A stretch of DNA of 64,000 nt from the NCBI GenBank assembly GCA_965205165.1, contig OZ242037.1, positions 1,240,001 through 1,304,000 on the forward strand, in the 5' to 3' direction. The notes beneath the pieces are model-generated. The model ran no database searches and was not told where the DNA came from. It worked only from the letters and a program-made list of their open reading frames with translations. Shown in pieces: positions 16,882-24,625 of this stretch. Within the stretch, counting starts at the first letter, position 1, and each line of letters begins with the position of its first letter. A program made the position numbers and the translations under genes. This DNA comes from CBDESM01 sp965205165 (GTDB lineage: Bacteria; Chloroflexota; Dehalococcoidia; Bin125).

Positions 16882-19797
16882 ATGGCGGCGCGAAACGGCG
16901 AAGCCGGCCAACTGCACGAACATACCGCCAACGTCGCCATCGCGGACTGGCTCAAGGAGGTCGGCCGCGGTTGGATCCCGAGCGCCGAGCGCACGCGGAT
17001 GCTGGTCGGCAGCACCGGCCGCCCGGACATCGTCATCCGCCAGGGAAACCGCACTCCCGTCGTCATTGAAACGGAATTCGGATCGCCGGCCGTCGGCGAT
17101 GCGGTTGCCCGGCTTGGAAATACGCTGCGCGGCCAAACGGAACCGATCAGCCAAGTCATCGCCTTGGGGCTTGACGAGCGGTGCCAACAGGACGATCGCG
17201 CAGCGCTGCTGCAACGCCTCGACGACAACGAGCCGATCTTCTCGGTGCAGATCATCCAAGGTGAACGCGAGGCGGAAGCCGAAGTATGGCCAGCGGAACA
17301 GCCGCTCGCGGCCACTCCGTTCGATCTCGTCGCCTACTGCGAATACGCGCAAGTGCCGCAGATGGTCATCGAAGAACACGGCAAGCTGATCGCCGAAGAG
17401 ATCAAGGCGACGAGCACGAGACTCCTGAACATCATCAAAGCCACGAAACGCCGCGGAACCCGGACCTTGTCAACATTGCGCGACCTGACCGCAACCGATG
17501 ATGATGAAAGCGCCGTCGCCAATGTCTGCGCGATCTGGCTGATCGCCATCGACCTGCAAAACGATCTGGCGCGCTACAGCGAAGAGATGCAGGAGATCGG
17601 CTTGAAGACGACCTCCGATCTGCAAGCGCACGATATGGGAGTGCTGTTGCCGCAGCGGCTGCTGTACGAGTGGCAGCGCATTGAAGAAGTGAATTATGAA
17701 GCCGTCATGACCATCGCCATCTCCACATTGGCCGCCGACAACCTCGGCCCGGAAGTCTCGTCAATCCTCGGCAAGCTCGCAAGCCTGAGCGAACAGATCG
17801 CCGGCCTGAACGTGAAGCACGTCTATAATTTCGTCGGCGAACTCTGGCAGCGGCTGATCAGGGATCGCAAGGCTCGGGCCGCCAACTACACGCGGCCGCC
17901 GATCGCTGAACTGCTGGCAACGGCATCCGTGGAACGCTTTGCGGAGCATTCAAAATTCACGCTGCGCGAGTTGAAACTCTGGGATGCCGCTTGCGGCACC
18001 GGAACGCTGGTGGGCGCGGGCGAGCGGGCGTTGCGGCGCTTGTATGCCCGCAACGGCGGCAAGTTGCAGCCAGCGCTCCATAAAGAGCGCATGGAGCAGT
18101 ATATCTACGCGATGGACGTGAACAGCATCGCGGGCACGCTCACCGCCAAGCGGCTGACCGATATGGAAATGGAGCAGGCATACGCGAGCAGCAATATCGC
18201 CGTCGTCGACCACGAAGCGGGCTCCCTGTACCTGCTGGACCCGGAGCAGACGACGATCAAGAACCTGCTCGGCCAAGGCGGGGAGGCCGCAACGCCGAAC
18301 GGCGAGGACGATCCGGCGCTGTTCGGCATTCCGCTCGACAGCATGGATTGGGCGTTGATGAATCCGCCCTACAGCGTCGCGCATTACGGCACGGGTCTGG
18401 CGACCACGGGCCTCGCGCCGCTGCGCCGGAAAGCGGCGGCGGCCCGCGATACGGTTCGCGCCTCCGCACGCGGATACATGATGTCGAGCGGCAAGGCCGG
18501 GCTCGCCAGCCACTTCGGCGACATCAGCAACATGCGTTTGCGGCCGGGAGGCGTGTACGCCCATGTCCTGCCGCTCACGGCCGCGCATGCCGGGAGCTGG
18601 AGCGCGTGGCGCGCCGAAATGGAGACGGACTTCGACGACATCGTCGCCATCGCCAACACGGGGCAGGCCGAGCGCAGCATGAGCGCCGATACGGGCATGA
18701 ACGAAATGCTCGTGATCGCCACCAAGAAGGCGGAGCGTCCCGAAGAGGTCGAGACCGGCACGGTCACCGCCGTCGCGCTGCGAGAGCCGCCCGAGACATT
18801 GGAGCAAGGCTACGCGGTCGGCCGCGAGATCGCCCTCTTGCCCAGCGACGGCGACGAGGGCGAGTTCGCCCAAGGCCGCTGGGTGCGGACGGAAACGCCG
18901 CGGATCGGCTTCCCGTGGATCGCGGTCGGCATCGACAGCACCGAACTCGCACGTGCGGCCAATATGTTGATTCGTGGAAAATGCTGGGATCTCCTCAACA
19001 TGACCGACATCCCCTTGGCGCTTGAAATGACGCAGTTCGAGGCCGTGGCCGGAACAGGTCCGACGCACGATCGCATCGGCCACCCGGAAGGCGGCGACGG
19101 ACGCGGCGCATTCCGCTGGACAAAACTCAGGGTCGGCGAACCGCACCCGACCCATATTTCGATGTGGGGCAGCGACGCGCGGAGCCAGCGCCGGCTGACC
19201 GCGCGGCCGACGCACGGGGGCACCCCGGTCCGCCACGAGAAGATAGAAGAATTGAATCAGCATCGCAGCCATTGGCACTTCGCGCGCAACATCCGCTGGA
19301 CCTCGCAGGCGCTCTCCATCGCGCATACGGAAACGCCCGCGCACGGCGGCGGCGCTTGGAACGCCCTGCAAGTGCCGAGCGAGGAAGTCGGCCGGGCGCT
19401 CGCGCTGTTCTGGAACAGCGTGTTCGGCGGGATCCTCCGGCATCTCTGCGCCGTCAATACGCAATCCGGCCGGGCGACCGTCCAGCTCGATCATCTCGCC
19501 AGCCTGCCGTGCCCGAATTTCACCGCCGACTCCGCTGCGGCGAGGCGGGCGCTCGAGATCGCGGATCGCGAGTTCGGCCGCTTGGCCGAACTCAGGCTGG
19601 ATCCGTTCGCGCTCTGCTTCCAAGACGCGAATCGGCACGAGATCGATCTCGCCGTCGCGGAGATGATCGGGCTCGACCCGGACGAGCCGCGCATCCGCGG
19701 CTTGCTCGAGCGGTACCGGCTGCTGTTCGCGCAGGAGCCCAACGTGAACGGGCGGAAGCAGGCGATCCTGCGGGCGCTCGCGCAGCGCGGGGACTGA
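16882..19797 (+). CDS. Fused restriction nuclease / N6-adenine DNA methyltransferase (type IIG-like)
   Basis: A single 971-residue protein that looks like a complete restriction-modification enzyme. The N-terminus has a PD-(D/E)xK-type core: RPDIVI with Asp49, then VVIETEF with Glu63 and Glu65. Its third position is Glu, not the usual Lys. A helical linker follows. The methyltransferase carries motif I DAACGTGT (from residue 368) and motif IV NPPY (from residue 494), the signature of gamma-class adenine methyltransferases. The C-terminal 350 residues likely recognise the target. Codon use is less C-biased than upstream genes, suggesting transfer. No hsdS or separate nuclease is adjacent. BREX-type PglX is an alternative but no other BREX gene is present. 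Confidence 0.82.
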   Translation: MAARNGEAGQLHEHTANVAIADWLKEVGRGWIPSAERTRMLVGSTGRPDIVIRQGNRTPVVIETEFGSPAVGDAVARLGNTLRGQTEPISQVIALGLDERCQQDDRAALLQRLDDNEPIFSVQIIQGEREAEAEVWPAEQPLAATPFDLVAYCEYAQVPQMVIEEHGKLIAEEIKATSTRLLNIIKATKRRGTRTLSTLRDLTATDDDESAVANVCAIWLIAIDLQNDLARYSEEMQEIGLKTTSDLQAHDMGVLLPQRLLYEWQRIEEVNYEAVMTIAISTLAADNLGPEVSSILGKLASLSEQIAGLNVKHVYNFVGELWQRLIRDRKARAANYTRPPIAELLATASVERFAEHSKFTLRELKLWDAACGTGTLVGAGERALRRLYARNGGKLQPALHKERMEQYIYAMDVNSIAGTLTAKRLTDMEMEQAYASSNIAVVDHEAGSLYLLDPEQTTIKNLLGQGGEAATPNGEDDPALFGIPLDSMDWALMNPPYSVAHYGTGLATTGLAPLRRKAAAARDTVRASARGYMMSSGKAGLASHFGDISNMRLRPGGVYAHVLPLTAAHAGSWSAWRAEMETDFDDIVAIANTGQAERSMSADTGMNEMLVIATKKAERPEEVETGTVTAVALREPPETLEQGYAVGREIALLPSDGDEGEFAQGRWVRTETPRIGFPWIAVGIDSTELARAANMLIRGKCWDLLNMTDIPLALEMTQFEAVAGTGPTHDRIGHPEGGDGRGAFRWTKLRVGEPHPTHISMWGSDARSQRRLTARPTHGGTPVRHEKIEELNQHRSHWHFARNIRWTSQALSIAHTETPAHGGGAWNALQVPSEEVGRALALFWNSVFGGILRHLCAVNTQSGRATVQLDHLASLPCPNFTADSAAARRALEIADREFGRLAELRLDPFALCFQDANRHEIDLAVAEMIGLDPDEPRIRGLLERYRLLFAQEPNVNGRKQAILRALAQRGD

Positions 19798-19807
19798 GCG
19801 GCGCTGC

Positions 19808-19837
19808 TTTGCATCGGTGCGGCGGCGGCGCTAGATT
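19808..19837 (+). promoter_or_regulatory. Predicted promoter of the dehalogenase-like gene
   Basis: TTTGCA (19808-19813) and TAGATT (19832-19837) are separated by 18 bases, placed 35 bases before the start at 19872. Confidence 0.45.
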
Positions 19838-19871
19838 GCCCCTGTTCGACTGTGGATTGAGGAGGGCGGAG

Positions 19872-20783
19872 ATGCCAGAGACCGACGCGCTGTTTCCGGG
19901 GTTCCGCGAGCATCGGTCTTCTTCGGGGGAGGCTTCGATCTTCGCGCGGGTGGGCGGGGAGGGGCCGCCGCTGCTGCTGTTGCACGGGTTTCCGCAGACG
20001 GGGGCGATGTGGCACAAGATCGCGCCGGGGCTGGCCGAGCACTTCACCGTCGTGGTGGCGGATCTGATGGGCTACGGGGCGTCGGAATCGGTGGAGGGGG
20101 ACATGGGGCGGGAGGCGTACTCGAAGCGGCGGATGGCGCGGGAGATGATCGCGCTGATGGATGAGCTGGGCTTCGAGCGGTTCCGCCTCGCGGGGCACGA
20201 CCGCGGGGCGCGCGTGTCCTACCGGCTCGCGCTCGACCATCCGCAGCGGGTCGAACGGCTGGCGCTGCTCGACATCGTGCCGACGGTCGAGCAATTCGAG
20301 CAGATGGGCGTGCCCGGCGGGCTGGCCGGCTATCACTGGTATTTCCTCGCGCAGCCCGCGCCGCTGCCCGAGCGGCTGATCTCGGCCGAGCCGGACCTCT
20401 ACCTCGAGCGCTCGCTCGGCTCCTGGGCCGGCGATGCGAGCGTGTTCAGCGAGGCGGCGATGGCCGAGTACCGCGCCGCCGCGCACGACCGGGAGACCGT
20501 CCGCTCTTGGTGCGACGACTACCGCTCGGGCGCGCGCATCGACATCGAGATCGACCGCGCCGACCGCGACGCGGGCCGCAAGATCGCCTGCCCGCTCTAC
20601 GTGCTCTGGGGCGCCGGCCGGCCCGGCACGCGGGGCAGACCGCGCGGCAAGTTCCTCGCCACTTGGCGCAGATGGGCCGAAGATGTGCGCGGCATCGGCA
20701 TGCCCTGCGGCCACTTCATCCCCGAAGAGCTGCCCGAAGAGTGCGAGCGCGAGCTGCGCGACTGGTTCCTCGCCGGATCCTGA
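19872..20783 (+). CDS. Alpha/beta hydrolase, fluoroacetate (haloacetate) dehalogenase type
   Basis: A 303-residue alpha/beta hydrolase with the complete signature of fluoroacetate dehalogenases. HGFPQTGAMWHK supplies the oxyanion hole, and DLMGYGASE and YSKRRMA follow. GHDRGARV carries the nucleophilic Asp and the two carboxylate-binding Arg residues. LDIVPT, HWYF (halide-pocket His-Trp), DYRSGARID (Tyr of the halide pocket) and CGHFIPEE (catalytic His) complete the set. It is predicted to hydrolyse the C-X bond of short haloacids, releasing halide and glycolate-like products. The ATG at 19872 follows a GGAGG site. It has its own promoter and is followed by the 82-bp repeat array. Confidence 0.85.
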   Translation: MPETDALFPGFREHRSSSGEASIFARVGGEGPPLLLLHGFPQTGAMWHKIAPGLAEHFTVVVADLMGYGASESVEGDMGREAYSKRRMAREMIALMDELGFERFRLAGHDRGARVSYRLALDHPQRVERLALLDIVPTVEQFEQMGVPGGLAGYHWYFLAQPAPLPERLISAEPDLYLERSLGSWAGDASVFSEAAMAEYRAAAHDRETVRSWCDDYRSGARIDIEIDRADRDAGRKIACPLYVLWGAGRPGTRGRPRGKFLATWRRWAEDVRGIGMPCGHFIPEELPEECERELRDWFLAGS

Positions 20784-20802
20784 GGCGCGCTAAACCGGCG
20801 CT

Positions 20803-21244
20803 GGTTCGATAAACCGCGGATTGGGAAGAAAACCCGGATCGTCCGGCAAAGCGCTCCCTGCCGATAAACGGTGATTTACCGGATAAACCGCTGTGCGACA
20901 GGCAAACTGCCTGAACTCCGATTGAGCTGGCCTTGCCTCTCGGCGGTAAACCGTGATTTACCGGATAAACCGCTGTGCGACAGGCAAACTGCCTCAACTC
21001 TGATTGAGTCGGCCCTGCCTCTCGGCGGTAAACCGTGATTTACCGGATAAACTGCTGTGCGATAGGCAAACTGCCCGAACTCTGATTGAGCTTGCCCTGC
21101 CTCTCCGCGGTAAACTGTGACTTATCGGATAAACCGCTGTGCGATAGGCAAACTGCCTCAACTCTGATTGAGTCGGCTCCGCCTGTCCGGCGGGAGGGCG
21201 CGAATCGGGGCTAACGGCGGAATGGTTCGCTAAACCGCGGATTG
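20803..21244. repeat. 82-bp tandem repeat array with flanking direct repeats
   Basis: Four 82-base units begin at 20863 (left edge degenerate), 20945, 21027 and 21109, ending near 21190. Each unit holds three short inverted repeats: GGTAAA...TTTACC, AGGCA aac TGCCT, and CTCAA...TTGAG. Units 2 and 3 are nearly identical, and unit 4 shows compensating or single changes. A 21-base sequence (GGTTCGATAAACCGCGGATTG) at 20803-20823 recurs with one mismatch at 21224-21244, so the array is bracketed by direct repeats. No protein frame is convincing. It fills the gap between the dehalogenase gene and the leuD promoter. There are no spacers, so it is not CRISPR. Confidence 0.9.
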
Positions 21245-21256
21245 CGCGGCGAGTGC

Positions 21257-21285
21257 TTGGGCGCGGTCCGGAGGGCTGCTAGACT
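21257..21285 (+). promoter_or_regulatory. Predicted promoter of leuD
   Basis: TTGGGC (21257-21262) and TAGACT (21280-21285) with a 17-base spacer; the start codon is 22 bases further on. It lies immediately after the repeat array. Confidence 0.55.
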
Positions 21286-21307
21286 GTGCGGGACTTGGAG
21301 GATGCAC

Positions 21308-21898
21308 ATGGAGCCCGTCACCACCATCCGCGGCAACGCGATCCCGCTCGACCGCGCCGACGTCGACACCGACCAGATCATCCCGGCCCGCCACCTCAAG
21401 AAGATCGAGCGCACCGGCTACGGCGAGTTCTGCTTCGAGGCCTGGCGCAAGGACCCCGATTTCGTCGTCAACCGGCCCGAGCACCAGGACGCCAGCGTGC
21501 TCCTCGCCGGGCGCAACTTCGGCTGCGGCTCCAGCCGCGAGCACGCCGTCTGGGCCATCCAGCAGATGGGCGTCCAAGCCGTCATCGCCCCCAGCTTCGG
21601 CGACATCTTCCGCAACAACAGCGCCAAAATGGGCCTGCTCGTAGTCCAACTCGACCAGCCCGACGTAGAACACCTGATGCGCCTCACCGAAGCCGAGCCG
21701 ACCACCCCCATCGAGGTCGACCTAGAATCCCAAACCGTCAAAGCCCCCGGCGGTTGGCAGCGCGATTTCCAAATCCCCCAGTTCACCAAGCACCGCCTCC
21801 TAAACGGCCTAGACGACATCAACATGACCCTCCAACAAGAATCCTCCATCACCGCCTTCGAGGAAGGGCGTCCGTCAGACAAGCCCGTGACGGTTTGA
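21308..21898 (+). CDS. leuD: 3-isopropylmalate dehydratase small subunit
   Basis: Small subunit of isopropylmalate isomerase in leucine biosynthesis, 196 residues. PLDRADVDTDQIIPARHLK opens the swivel domain. GRNFGCGSSREHAVWA is the family signature, and FGDIFRNNSAKMGLL follows. ATG 21308 is chosen because GGAGG sits six bases upstream; ATG 21302 would be too close to it. The large subunit leuC is not adjacent and leuB lies 2.7 kb downstream, past a lower-GC three-gene operon on the other strand. The enzyme needs LeuC encoded elsewhere. Confidence 0.94.
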   Translation: MEPVTTIRGNAIPLDRADVDTDQIIPARHLKKIERTGYGEFCFEAWRKDPDFVVNRPEHQDASVLLAGRNFGCGSSREHAVWAIQQMGVQAVIAPSFGDIFRNNSAKMGLLVVQLDQPDVEHLMRLTEAEPTTPIEVDLESQTVKAPGGWQRDFQIPQFTKHRLLNGLDDINMTLQQESSITAFEEGRPSDKPVTV

Positions 21899-21992
21899 TT
21901 GGACATTGGAAGGATCGCCCAGCATAAAACGATCGATCAAACCCCACTTTTGCAGATACTGCTCTCTCAATGACGTGCTCTGGCTACTTATT

Positions 21993-22655
21993 CTAAAGTC
22001 TCTCAACGCTCGTCAGATCGAAATCTGAGATGCCAGCGGACATGGCACGATCGATGCAAATTATCAGCAGAGCATACATCACAGCAGTAATGTTCAGCTG
22101 TAGATCATCAAGGCGCTCAAGAAGATCACCAATCGAAATCTCCCCATATCGGATTCTCTGAAAATCACCATTATGCCGTTTGAGTACTTCACGAACCGTA
22201 CCGCTGCGAAATTTATGCTCTTCGGTTCTTGCAATACCACATGCATCCGCTGCACTTTGATAAGCTCCAAGAAGACCAGCTTCGATTTCTAGCTTCGTTG
22301 TGGGCTTCAACCGATCATATTGCTTTACGAGATCATGATTGCGCAAGAGAGAGACACCATCGGCATAAGCGATAGCTTTCAAGAGTTGCTCCACGCAAAG
22401 AGGCTTTAGGATACTACTTCCTTGGACATACTGGAACCATAGATCAGATTGAGGTTTGATAGGATTAGATCCAGAAAGAATCACACGATCGCCGATGAAC
22501 TGCGCCAACAGCTTGCGATGACCTTGGGTCACGTGTCGTTGAGCTGCCTGCAACACGTCAATCTGCGTATGCGTTACTAACGCAGCACCGTACATCTTGA
22601 TGAAATCATCTCTGAACTTTGGAGGGATCGGACGGAAATTGCTCTGGGTGGTCAT
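21993..22655 (-). CDS. Unknown protein, third gene of the methyltransferase-HNH operon
   Basis: A 220-residue protein with clearly lower GC than the core genome. It is mostly helical. The stretch CVEQLLKAIAYADGV...RNHDLVKQYDRL recalls the lysine-rich helix plus HDL motif of HEPN-like domains, but no convincing RxxxxxH nuclease motif is seen. The ATG at 22655 has a GAGGAGG site six bases upstream. It overlaps the zinc-ribbon gene by 50 bases. Its place as last gene of the operon suggests it is the effector, inhibitor or restriction partner of the methyltransferase-HNH protein; this is only inference. Confidence 0.68.
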   Translation of the reverse strand: MTTQSNFRPIPPKFRDDFIKMYGAALVTHTQIDVLQAAQRHVTQGHRKLLAQFIGDRVILSGSNPIKPQSDLWFQYVQGSSILKPLCVEQLLKAIAYADGVSLLRNHDLVKQYDRLKPTTKLEIEAGLLGAYQSAADACGIARTEEHKFRSGTVREVLKRHNGDFQRIRYGEISIGDLLERLDDLQLNITAVMYALLIICIDRAMSAGISDFDLTSVERL

Positions 22656-22905
22656 CTTCACCCTCCTCTAGGTGATCTGGGACTTGCCCGAACTTGAGGC
22701 CGCATTGGCAGAACATTTTGAGAATGCCGGCGTGCGGGCCTTCCTCAATGGTGCCGCTGCACCACCAAGTATCCCAAGTAGCGCCACAGCGCGGGCAGTT
22801 ATCCCGCTTCTCGCGGATCGTCTCTCCGTCTTGGATGAAGATGAGCACTGGCGCTGACTCGAAGAGATCGCTGCGGATGCCGGAATCTGCTGGATATCTG
22901 CTCAT
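22606..22905 (-). CDS. Small zinc-ribbon protein
   Basis: A 99-residue protein with a four-cysteine zinc ribbon: CPRCG in the middle and CQCG about 25 residues later. The C-terminus is acidic (DHLEEGEDDHPEQ). Its ATG overlaps the stop of the methyltransferase-HNH gene (ATGA), and its 3' end overlaps the next gene by 50 bases, so the three are a tight operon. Small zinc ribbons beside modification enzymes may bind DNA or act as adaptors; no specific function can be assigned. Confidence 0.72.
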   Translation of the reverse strand: MSRYPADSGIRSDLFESAPVLIFIQDGETIREKRDNCPRCGATWDTWWCSGTIEEGPHAGILKMFCQCGLKFGQVPDHLEEGEDDHPEQFPSDPSKVQR

Positions 22906-24332
22906 GATCGCACCTCAGCGATGAAGGCTTGGCACTCGTCGGAGTCCCAAGCATCCCGTACCCATTCGCCTCTGGCGATTGCGCGGCCGAGCAGTTGCTT
23001 GGCCAGCGACTCGTCCTTCAGCCAACCTTCCTGCTTGTTGCGGCGCCGCAAGCCGGAAATCGTCAGGGTGTTCGCCTTGTATCCATTGCACGGCCGGCAA
23101 AGCAGCACGCGATTCACGATGTGATCCTCGCCCGCGTCCGACTTCGGAGTTCGATGGTCGAGCTCCATGAACGGCCGCTCGAGCGTTCGACCGCAACCGG
23201 CGCAGCCGACGAGATCTCCGACGGCTTGCGCCTCGGCCAAAATCACCTCAATGATACCGTGCGATAGCCGTTGCCATGGAGCTTTGGAGCGCCGGATTCT
23301 GAGTTTGAGGTTCGGCACGGAAATGGTGTCGTCATCGGAACGTACCGGCGGCTCGGTCGTATAGATGACATCCTCTTCTGCGAACCGGAAGTTCGCATCT
23401 ACGCCCGGTGTTGAGCCGCTCGCGATCAATCCTTCCCGGTGAAGCCGATTCAAAACGGTGTTATATGCTTCGTTCCAAATGTCAATGCCGATCCACTGCC
23501 GTCCCAGACTCTCCGCGGCAACGGGAGTGGTTGCGCAGCCGCAGAAAGGATCCAGCACTACATCGCCCGGACTCGAGCTGGCTTGGATGATGCGCTTGTA
23601 CAGGTCGAGCGGCTTCTGAGTCGGGTAGCCCGTTCGTTCCGGGTGCCAACCGGTGACCGTCCGAATGTCCGTCCACCAATCAGTGATCGGCGTGCCGCGC
23701 TCCAAGTCGATTTTATTGTCGGCACCCGAATATGTGCTGTGGATGCCGACTTGCTGCGTGTTCTCCTTGTATGGCTTGCGCTCCACGTGGAACGTATAGG
23801 TGCCGCTCTTGGTATAGCGCAGCAGCGTATCGTGCTTGCGCGGGAAGTCCTTTTTCGGAATTCCACCGCCGGAATACGCCCAGACCAATTCGTTGCGGAA
23901 GTTCTGCTTGCCGAAAATCGCGTCCATCAGGGCCTTGACGTAGGCGTGGGCCGTGTGGTCGATGTGGACGTAGATCGTTCCGTCGGGCCGCAGGACCCGG
24001 TGCATCTCCATCAGTCGCACGCCGAGCCAGCAAAGGAAGGCCGCCATGTCTTGCCCATACGTGGTGCGTGCGAGTTCGATCGCGGCCCAGACCCGCGGCC
24101 AGTTGTCCTTGATCGCGTCGGTCCACTCCTCGTGGACATCGACCTCCCAGCGCCAGCGATCTGTGAACGAGGCGTTGCCGGCCAGCGAGTCCGGCGTCGC
24201 GTGGAAGTCGCGGTTCTTGTTGAAGGGCGGGTCGGTCGCGATCAGGTGGATCGTCTCGCTGTTGATTTCGCGCAGGACATCGAGACAATCGGCGTGGAAC
24301 AGCGTGCGGTTGGCGACATTGAGCTCTGCCAC
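22902..24332 (-). CDS. Beta-class DNA methyltransferase fused to HNH nuclease
   Basis: A 476-residue fusion. The N-terminal part is an amino-methyltransferase in beta order: catalytic motif IV TDPPFN (residues 33-38) comes before the SAM motif DPFCGCATT. The central YPTQKPLDLYKRII segment is also typical. The C-terminal 120 residues form an HNH nuclease with two CxxC zinc knuckles (CAGC, CRPC) around ELDHRTPKS...HIVNRVLL. A protein that both methylates and potentially cuts DNA is unusual in this compact form. The start is GTG 24332 after AAGGAAGAGG, with a TTGCGA/TAGCCT promoter just upstream. A related fusion lies at 43153-44559. Confidence 0.9.
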   Translation of the reverse strand: MAELNVANRTLFHADCLDVLREINSETIHLIATDPPFNKNRDFHATPDSLAGNASFTDRWRWEVDVHEEWTDAIKDNWPRVWAAIELARTTYGQDMAAFLCWLGVRLMEMHRVLRPDGTIYVHIDHTAHAYVKALMDAIFGKQNFRNELVWAYSGGGIPKKDFPRKHDTLLRYTKSGTYTFHVERKPYKENTQQVGIHSTYSGADNKIDLERGTPITDWWTDIRTVTGWHPERTGYPTQKPLDLYKRIIQASSSPGDVVLDPFCGCATTPVAAESLGRQWIGIDIWNEAYNTVLNRLHREGLIASGSTPGVDANFRFAEEDVIYTTEPPVRSDDDTISVPNLKLRIRRSKAPWQRLSHGIIEVILAEAQAVGDLVGCAGCGRTLERPFMELDHRTPKSDAGEDHIVNRVLLCRPCNGYKANTLTISGLRRRNKQEGWLKDESLAKQLLGRAIARGEWVRDAWDSDECQAFIAEVRS

Positions 24333-24353
24333 GGCCTCTTCCTTAGGCGACGG

Positions 24354-24383
24354 AGGCTAGCACAGAGACACGGATGTTCGCAA
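24354..24383 (-). promoter_or_regulatory. Predicted promoter of the first methyltransferase-HNH operon
   Basis: Read on the minus strand: TTGCGA (24383-24378), an 18-base spacer, TAGCCT (24359-24354), then 21 bases to the GTG start. Confidence 0.5.
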
Positions 24384-24409
24384 GAGGGTCGTGCGCTACC
24401 CTATCGGGC

Positions 24410-24565
24410 ATGAGCGAGCGGTTGCGGCCTTCGGGGCGGGATGTTTGGGCGAACCTGCGGGCGGCGTCTGTCTTGGCGGCGCTGCGGGGGCTGGGCTCGA
24501 ACACCTGGATCAAGCTGCGGACGCGCTCGGATTGCTGCGGGAACTACGGGGATCCGGGCTGTTGA
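24410..24565 (+). CDS. Small Cys-rich protein ending CCGNYGDPGC
   Basis: A 51-residue ORF immediately upstream of leuB. Its N-terminal two thirds form a basic amphipathic helix (DVWANLRAASVLAALRGL). It ends SDCCGNYGDPGC, with three Cys that could bind a metal. A TACCCT hexamer at 24397-24402 sits seven bases before the ATG, so the message would be almost leaderless. It lies between the divergent methyltransferase operon and leuB, 60 bases from the latter. The clustered terminal Cys-Gly-Pro motif is not random-looking in this GC-rich setting. Function unknown. Confidence 0.6.
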   Translation: MSERLRPSGRDVWANLRAASVLAALRGLGSNTWIKLRTRSDCCGNYGDPGC

Positions 24566-24625
24566 GTGAGCGCGGAACGGGCCGCCTCGTCGGGGCGGCC
24601 GCCTGATGACGGGGAGGGCTGAGAG

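Noticed and set aside
16882..19797. BREX PglX
   Set aside because: No pglZ, brxC or other BREX genes are adjacent and the N-terminal nuclease-like core is not typical.
20716..20997. Minus-strand 93-codon frame in the repeat array
   Set aside because: It is created by the repeats and the end of the dehalogenase gene; no start signal.
20863..21190. CRISPR array
   Set aside because: The repeats are 82 bases and follow directly on each other with no unique spacers, and no cas gene is near.
24391..24606. Alternative 71-codon frame over the small Cys gene
   Set aside because: Gly/Ala-rich, no start signal, and the 24410 frame has the better motif.
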